From: Gammaproteobacteria bacterium
GTDB lineage: Bacteria > Pseudomonadota > Gammaproteobacteria > Steroidobacterales > Steroidobacteraceae
Direction of reading: 5' to 3'
DNA: 13,282 nt
NCBI GenBank assembly: GCA_029857655.1
Contig: JAOUGR010000019.1
Location: 1-13,282, forward strand
The stretch's first letter is position 1. Each line of letters begins with the position of its first letter. A program made the translations under genes and the position numbers. Shown piece by piece: positions 9,493 to 13,282 of this stretch. The notes below the pieces were generated by a model, which saw only the letters and a program-made list of their open reading frames with translations, ran no database searches and had not been told where the DNA came from.

Positions 9493-10827
9493 TCAACCGG
9501 TCAGGATTCTCAACAGGTTCAGGTAATCCTCACCCACGCGACGATCGCTGTCGCGTAGATCTTTTATGCGGTCGCAGGCGTGCAGCACAGTCGTGTGATC
9601 GCGCCCGCCAAAGGCATCGCCGATCTCGGGCAGGCTGTGATTCGTCAACTCGCGGGCGAGTGCCATAGCCACCTGGCGGGGCCGCGCGATTGAGCGGCTG
9701 CGGCGCTTGGAAAGCATGTCTGCCATGCGGATCTTGTAATACTCGGCGACGGTCTTCTGGATATTGTCGATCGTGACGAGGCGCTCCTGCAGGGCGAGCA
9801 GGTCTTTCAGCGCCTCGCGCGCGAAGTCCAGCGTGATGGGGCGCCCCGTAAAACGCGCGGTGGCGAGCACGCGGCGCAGCGCGCCCTCCAGTTCGCGGAC
9901 ATTTGAACGGATCCGCTTGGCAATGAAAAAAGCAACTTCTTCGGGCAGGGTATCGCCGCCGGCCTGGGCCTTGCCGATCAGGATTGCGACGCAGGTTTCA
10001 AGCTCCGGCGGCTCGATGGCAACCGTCAGGCCCCAGCCCATGCGGGATTTCAGCCTTTCTTCCAGGCCGGCGACCTCCTTGGGATAGCGGTCGCAGGTCA
10101 GGATGATCTGCTGCTGGCCCTCCAGCAGCGCGTTGAAGGTGTGGAAGAACTCTTCCTGGGAGCGATCCTTGCCGGCAAAGAACTGGATGTCGTCGATCAG
10201 CAGGCCATCCAGGGTCCGATAAGCCTGCTTGAATTCCGCGATGCTGTTGTGCTGCAACGCGCGGACCATGTCGCTGACGAAGCGCTCGCTGTGCACATAG
10301 GCAATGCGCGCGGTGGGGTTGCGCTGGCGCATGAGGTGGCCCGCCGCATGCATCAGGTGGGTTTTGCCGAGGCCTACGCCGCCGTAGATGAACAGCGGGT
10401 TATAGGCCTTGCCGGGGTTTTCGCCGACCTGGACTGCGGCCGCGCGGGCGAGCTGGTTGCTCTTGCCTTCGACGAAGCTAGCGAAGGTGAAATCGGGATT
10501 GAAGCGGCTCCCGACGATCTGTGTCTCGCGCTTGCGGGCGCCGGCGCCGATGGTGGGGGCGGCGACCGGGGGCGCATCCTCGCGGCGCGAGCCGACCTCG
10601 AGGACGACCCGGGTTTCGGGGCCACTGCTCGCCGCGGCGACCAGTTGCTCGATGCGGCTGAAGAGGTTCAGCTCGATCCAGGAAACGACGAAGCGGTTCG
10701 GCGCCAGCAGCACGAGCGCGCCGTCGCGCTCGACAGCCTGCAGCGGCCGCACCCAGGTGCTGAATTGCTGCTCGGGCACCTCATTTTCCAGCTGACGCAG
10801 ACATTGGTGCCAAAGCGAGCCCTGCAC
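9493..10827 (-). CDS. dnaA: Chromosomal replication initiator protein DnaA
   Basis: DnaA is the AAA+ ATPase that binds DnaA boxes, melts oriC and recruits the DnaB helicase; it also regulates transcription, including its own. The frame is open upstream, but the GTG at 10827 has an excellent AGGAG (10834-10838, 6-nt spacing). It also gives the family N-terminus: [15 protein letters not shown] resembles SLWQQCLARLQDEL of E. coli. The protein is 444 aa, somewhat shorter than E. coli (467) because the domain II linker (about 80-105) is short. Domain III shows Walker A GGVGLGKT (149-156), Walker B LLIDDIQF (209-216), sensor I TCDRYPKE and [11 protein letters not shown] (308-317). Domain IV has the box-binding signature [11 protein letters not shown] (407-417). 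It is divergent from rpmH. Confidence 0.97.
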   Translation of the reverse strand: MQGSLWHQCLRQLENEVPEQQFSTWVRPLQAVERDGALVLLAPNRFVVSWIELNLFSRIEQLVAAASSGPETRVVLEVGSRREDAPPVAAPTIGAGARKRETQIVGSRFNPDFTFASFVEGKSNQLARAAAVQVGENPGKAYNPLFIYGGVGLGKTHLMHAAGHLMRQRNPTARIAYVHSERFVSDMVRALQHNSIAEFKQAYRTLDGLLIDDIQFFAGKDRSQEEFFHTFNALLEGQQQIILTCDRYPKEVAGLEERLKSRMGWGLTVAIEPPELETCVAILIGKAQAGGDTLPEEVAFFIAKRIRSNVRELEGALRRVLATARFTGRPITLDFAREALKDLLALQERLVTIDNIQKTVAEYYKIRMADMLSKRRSRSIARPRQVAMALARELTNHSLPEIGDAFGGRDHTTVLHACDRIKDLRDSDRRVGEDYLNLLRILTG

Positions 10828-10903
10828 GAGCAACTCCTCTCGCAGGAAAATCGGGGGACGGAAGGCTGTCGAGTCTATAACCGCGCCCGGGGGCGCGCCA
10901 GAG

Positions 10904-10912
10904 TTATCCACA
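10904..10912 (+). promoter_or_regulatory. DnaA box (exact consensus)
   Basis: TTATCCACA lies 76 bp upstream of the dnaA start codon and 11 bp before the rpmH -35 hexamer. It is well placed for DnaA autoregulation and may also affect rpmH. Confidence 0.75.
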
Positions 10913-10923
10913 GCCCGGATCGG

Positions 10924-10952
10924 TTGACAGCGCGAGCGGCGCTCCGTACCCT
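10924..10952 (+). promoter_or_regulatory. rpmH operon promoter
   Basis: A perfect -35 TTGACA (10924-10929) is followed after 17 bp by TACCCT (10947-10952), a weak -10. Transcription would start near 10959 and give a leader of about 50 nt before the rpmH ATG. It should drive rpmH, rnpA, yidD and yidC. Confidence 0.65.
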
Positions 10953-10963
10953 TGCCGCCCTTT

Positions 10964-10995
10964 GCCTGCATCTGCAGGCCTTTACTTTTCAAAGG
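10964..10995 (+). repeat. Tandem inverted repeats in the rpmH leader
   Basis: GCCTGCA and TGCAGGC (10964-10970, 10973-10979) form a perfect dyad. CCTTT and AAAGG (10979-10983, 10991-10995) form a second one directly after it. In RNA the first gives a 6-bp stem with an ATCT loop just after the predicted start of transcription. The second stem would cover the purine-rich AAAGG about 15 nt before the rpmH start codon. Confidence 0.5.
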
Positions 10996-11010
10996 TTTGG
11001 GACCGCCGTC

Positions 11011-11157
11011 ATGAAGCGCACCTACCAGCCAAGCAAGATCAAGCGCAAGCGCACGCACGGCTTCCGCGCCCGCATGGCGACCAAGAAGGGCCGGCAGGTC
11101 CTGAAGCGGCGCCGCGCGAAGGGCCGCAAGCGCCTGGCCGTCACCGAACTCCGCTGA
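11011..11157 (+). CDS. rpmH: 50S ribosomal protein L34
   Basis: This is a small basic ribosomal protein of 48 aa, against 46 in E. coli. The sequence [20 protein letters not shown] continues into [20 protein letters not shown], the near-universal L34 pattern. The ATG at 11011 is fixed by this N-terminus. The ribosome binding site is weak (GGGA at 10999-11002). It is the first gene of the rpmH-rnpA-yidD-yidC cluster. Confidence 0.98.
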   Translation: MKRTYQPSKIKRKRTHGFRARMATKKGRQVLKRRRAKGRKRLAVTELR

Positions 11158-11160
11158 CGA

Positions 11161-11516
11161 GTGGAATTACGTCAGGACGAGCGGTTCTGCGGGCCGGCCA
11201 GAAGCTCTGCACCGCCGCCGAGTTCGAGCGTGCGCGCAAGAGCAAGAGCCGGCAGGCCAATTCACTGTTCTCGGTCCAATGGATTGAGAATGGTCTCGGC
11301 AACGCGCGGATCGGCATGGCGGTCGGCGTGCGCGCGGTTGGCGCGGCTGTCACGCGGAACCGGGTGCGGAGGCTGATCCGTGAGTCATTCCGTTTGCGCA
11401 GGCAGGAGTTGCCAGCCGTGGATATTTTCGTAATCGCGAGATCCGGCGTGCGAAGCGCCAGCAACGCGCAGATCTTCGCAAGCCTCGAGCGCCTGTGGCG
11501 GGAAATCCGGGCCTGA
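11161..11516 (+). CDS. rnpA: Ribonuclease P protein component, apparently frameshifted near its start
   Basis: RnpA is the protein subunit of RNase P, which with the RNA subunit trims tRNA 5' ends. The body is clear: [51 protein letters not shown], and FVIARSG. This includes the RNR motif that binds RNA. The frame carrying it (ending at 11516) has no ATG, GTG or TTG between the end of rpmH and the conserved core; the first usable upstream start is a TTG at 10962 that would span all of rpmH. In another frame a GTG at 11161, 3 bp after the rpmH stop, begins [10 protein letters not shown] -1 shift at about 11187 joins it to [13 protein letters not shown] and gives 118 aa, almost the E. coli length (119). 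I give the span from that GTG. Alternatives are an ATT start (11166) or a CTG start (11187). The stop overlaps the yidD start. Confidence 0.85.
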
Positions 11517-11740
11517 TGATGAAAGCGCTGCTGCAGCTGCCCATACACCTTTACCGCTGGCTGGTCAGCCCGATGCTCGGCAGCAACTGCCGCTACCACC
11601 CGAGCTGTTCCGCTTACGCGCTGGAAGCCATCGAAAAGCATGGCGCACTGCGGGGCGGCTGGCTGTCGGTCAGGCGCGTCTGCCGCTGCCATCCCTGGGG
11701 CGGCGCTGGCCACGACCCGGTGCCCGGGGGCCGCGGCTGA
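11516..11740 (+). CDS. yidD: Membrane protein insertion efficiency factor YidD
   Basis: YidD is a small protein that helps YidC-dependent insertion of inner membrane proteins, probably from the membrane surface through an amphipathic N-terminal helix. It has 74 aa. The family pattern is clear: LYRWLVSPMLGSNCRYHPSC, SAYALEAIEKHG, and VCRCHPWGGAGHDPVP, with the usual cysteines. The ATG at 11516 shares its A with the rnpA stop, and another ATG follows at 11519; either could be used. Its own stop overlaps the yidC start in the same TGATG fashion, which suggests translational coupling along the cluster. Confidence 0.93.
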   Translation: MMKALLQLPIHLYRWLVSPMLGSNCRYHPSCSAYALEAIEKHGALRGGWLSVRRVCRCHPWGGAGHDPVPGGRG

Positions 11741-13282
11741 TGGAACAGCAACGCATATTCGTGTGGGTCGGATTGCTGCTCGTCCTGTGGCTCAACGTTG
11801 AAGCCTGGATGAAAGACGCCGCCGTGCCGCAGGTGGCACCCGAAGCGCAATCGACGGAAGCGCCCGCGGGTTCCGCGCTGGCGCCCGGAACAGGATCGGC
11901 GGGTGGCGCGCTCACCGATGAATTGCCGAGCGTGTCGGGCGAAACGCCGGCGGCAGCCGCGCCCGAAATCGGCCAGCCGGAAGCGCCGACGGCCGGATCG
12001 GGCAAGATCCGCGTTGTTACCGATGTGCTGGACCTGGACCTGAGTCTCGCGGGCGGCGAATTCGTGCGCGCCGACCTGCTCAAGTATCCGCGCCAGAAGG
12101 ACGACCCCAACACGCCGGTGCGGCTGTTCAATACCGACTCGAAGGAATCGCAGTATCTGTTCCAGTCTGGCCTGACCAGCGGCGAGGCGGGGCGTGCCGA
12201 GCCGAACCACAAGGCCGAATTCGGCTCGGAAAGGCTGGAATACCGCCTGGCCGAAGGCGCGGACGAACTCCGCGTGCCGCTCAGCTGGTCGGATGGCGCC
12301 GGTCTTTCGGTGACCAAGACTTTTGTGCTTCACCGCGGCGGCTACGCCGTCGAAATCCAGTATCGCGTGACGAACGCGGGCACCGAGCCCATCAGGCTCG
12401 CCTCCTATGCACAGTTGCTGCGCCATTGGCAGGAGGTCAAGCGCTCGATGTGGAATGTGGAAACCTACGCATTCCGCGGCCCGGCGATCTATGACGGCGA
12501 GACTTACCAGAAGCTCGACATCGAAGACGAGGAAGACCAGACGCTTTCGCGTTCGATCACGAATGGCTGGGTCGCCGCGCTGCAGCACCATTTTGTCGCG
12601 GCAATCGTGCCGGCGGCCGGGCAGCCCTATCAGTACGAGCTGCGCGTCAAGGATCGCGATTTCCTGTTGCGCGTGGTCGGGCCCGCACAAGCCGTGCCGT
12701 CGGGCGGAACCCTTGAGCTGACCGAGAAAGTCTTCGTCGGGCCGAAGCTGCAGGAGCAGCTGCAGGCGGCCGGGCCGGAGCTCCGGCGCTCGGCGGACTA
12801 CGGCAAGCTCACGATCCTCGCGCAGCCGCTGTTCTGGATCCTGTCAAAGGTCCACGGGCTGATCGGCAACTGGGGCTGGACCATCATCATCGTCACGCTC
12901 CTGATCAAGCTGGTGTTCTACAAGCTGTCGGAAACGAGCGGGCGCTCGATGGCGAAGATGCGCACTGTCGCGCCGCGCCTCAAGTCGGTCCAGGAACGCT
13001 ACAAGGACGACCGCGAGGGCCAGGCACGCGCGATGATGGAACTCTACAAGCGCGAAAAAATCAATCCGGTCGCGGGTTGCCTGCCGGTGCTCGTCCAGAT
13101 CCCGTTTTTCCTGGCGTTTTACTGGGTGCTGCTCGAAAGCGTCGAAATGCGCCAGGCGCCGTTTATCGGCTGGATCCAGGATCTGTCGGCGCGCGACCCG
13201 TATTTCATATTGCCGATCTTGATGGGCGCCGCGATGTTCGGGCAGTTCAAGCTGAACCCGACGCCACCCGATCCTGTGCAGG
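11740..13282 (+). CDS. yidC: Membrane protein insertase YidC (3' end cut by window)
   Basis: YidC inserts and folds inner membrane proteins, alone or with SecYEG. About 514 of some 550 residues are visible. The first transmembrane segment is at about 6-22 (IFVWVGLLLVLWLNV), followed by an Ala/Pro-rich linker (about 27-90). The periplasmic P1 domain fills about 90-340, including NGWVAALQHHFVAAIVP. The insertase core begins near 358 with NWGWTIIIVTLLIKLVFYKL. Next come the cytoplasmic helical hairpin SMAKMRTVAPRLKSVQERYK and the segment INPVAGCLPVLVQIPFFLAF. After that are VEMRQAPFIGWIQDLSARDP and YFILPILMG. The basic residue of the membrane groove (Arg366 in E. coli) is Lys390 here. The reading frame remains open to the edge. 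Confidence 0.96.
   Translation, partial: MEQQRIFVWVGLLLVLWLNVEAWMKDAAVPQVAPEAQSTEAPAGSALAPGTGSAGGALTDELPSVSGETPAAAAPEIGQPEAPTAGSGKIRVVTDVLDLDLSLAGGEFVRADLLKYPRQKDDPNTPVRLFNTDSKESQYLFQSGLTSGEAGRAEPNHKAEFGSERLEYRLAEGADELRVPLSWSDGAGLSVTKTFVLHRGGYAVEIQYRVTNAGTEPIRLASYAQLLRHWQEVKRSMWNVETYAFRGPAIYDGETYQKLDIEDEEDQTLSRSITNGWVAALQHHFVAAIVPAAGQPYQYELRVKDRDFLLRVVGPAQAVPSGGTLELTEKVFVGPKLQEQLQAAGPELRRSADYGKLTILAQPLFWILSKVHGLIGNWGWTIIIVTLLIKLVFYKLSETSGRSMAKMRTVAPRLKSVQERYKDDREGQARAMMELYKREKINPVAGCLPVLVQIPFFLAFYWVLLESVEMRQAPFIGWIQDLSARDPYFILPILMGAAMFGQFKLNPTPPDPVQ

Larger units (their letters stand above)
10828..11010. other. rpmH-dnaA divergent control region
   Basis: This region separates the dnaA and rpmH transcription units. 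It holds the dnaA ribosome binding site, a possible dnaA -10 TATAGA (minus strand, 10874-10879, no clear -35), a 7+2+7 GC inverted repeat CGCGCCC/GGGCGCG (10882-10897), one exact DnaA box (10904-10912), the rpmH promoter and a hairpin-rich rpmH leader. In Pseudomonas the rpmH-dnaA gap acts as an origin. Here I see one good DnaA box and no AT-rich stretch, so the dnaA-dnaN gap looks a better melting site. Confidence 0.55.

Noticed and set aside
10828..11058. Longer dnaA from an upstream start (521 aa)
   Set aside because: The extra residues do not resemble DnaA, whereas the GTG at 10827 has a strong ribosome binding site and yields the family N-terminus.
10962..11157. Start of rnpA at a TTG at 10962
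   Set aside because: It would make RnpA carry about 65 extra residues that are the out-of-frame translation of rpmH, and starts inside the rpmH leader hairpin.

Overview
The window is a GC-rich proteobacterial chromosome segment centred on the replication origin. The two-subunit glycyl-tRNA synthetase (glyQ/glyS), the gene order dnaA-dnaN-recF-gyrB facing away from rpmH-rnpA-yidD-yidC, and a PlsC-type acyltransferase convergent with gyrB next to glyS resemble the Pseudomonas/Xanthomonas origin region. A GC-rich gammaproteobacterium is the best guess. I cannot name the genus.

Layout, left to right. Positions 1-298 hold the 3' end of an RluF-type 23S rRNA pseudouridine synthase. Positions 345-3370 hold glyQ and glyS, which overlap by 4 bp. 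Positions 3420-4205 hold a lysophosphatidate-type acyltransferase, flanked on both sides by copies of a short repeat with a palindromic core. On the minus strand follow gyrB (4369-6804), recF (7119-8183), dnaN (8192-9286) and dnaA (9493-10827). On the plus strand, starting at 11011, are rpmH, rnpA, yidD and yidC; yidC runs off the right edge.

The gaps between these genes carry replication and segregation signals. Exact 9-bp DnaA boxes (TTATCCACA or its complement) lie in the rpmH-dnaA gap (10904), directly after the dnaA stop codon (9484), and in the recF-gyrB gap (7073). The dnaA-dnaN gap also has an AT-rich stretch with five tandem TAG/TAA triplets that look like a DnaA-trio unwinding element. 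This makes it the best candidate for the melting site of oriC. Three parS-like ParB sites lie in or beside recF at 7093, 7141 and 7753. Two of them are written inside codons for conserved FHVE motifs of RecF.

The genes form the usual origin set: replication initiation (DnaA), sliding clamp (DnaN), gap repair (RecF), supercoiling (GyrB), ribosome and RNase P protein (RpmH, RnpA), and membrane protein insertion (YidD, YidC). The main oddities are four. The rnpA reading frame lacks a normal start codon and looks like a 1-nt frameshift. A repeat pair brackets the acyltransferase. No gmhB-like gene lies between glyS and the acyltransferase, where some relatives carry one. parS sites are embedded in recF coding sequence. 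I see no clear new multi-gene system, no mobile element, no CRISPR array and no tRNA or rRNA gene.
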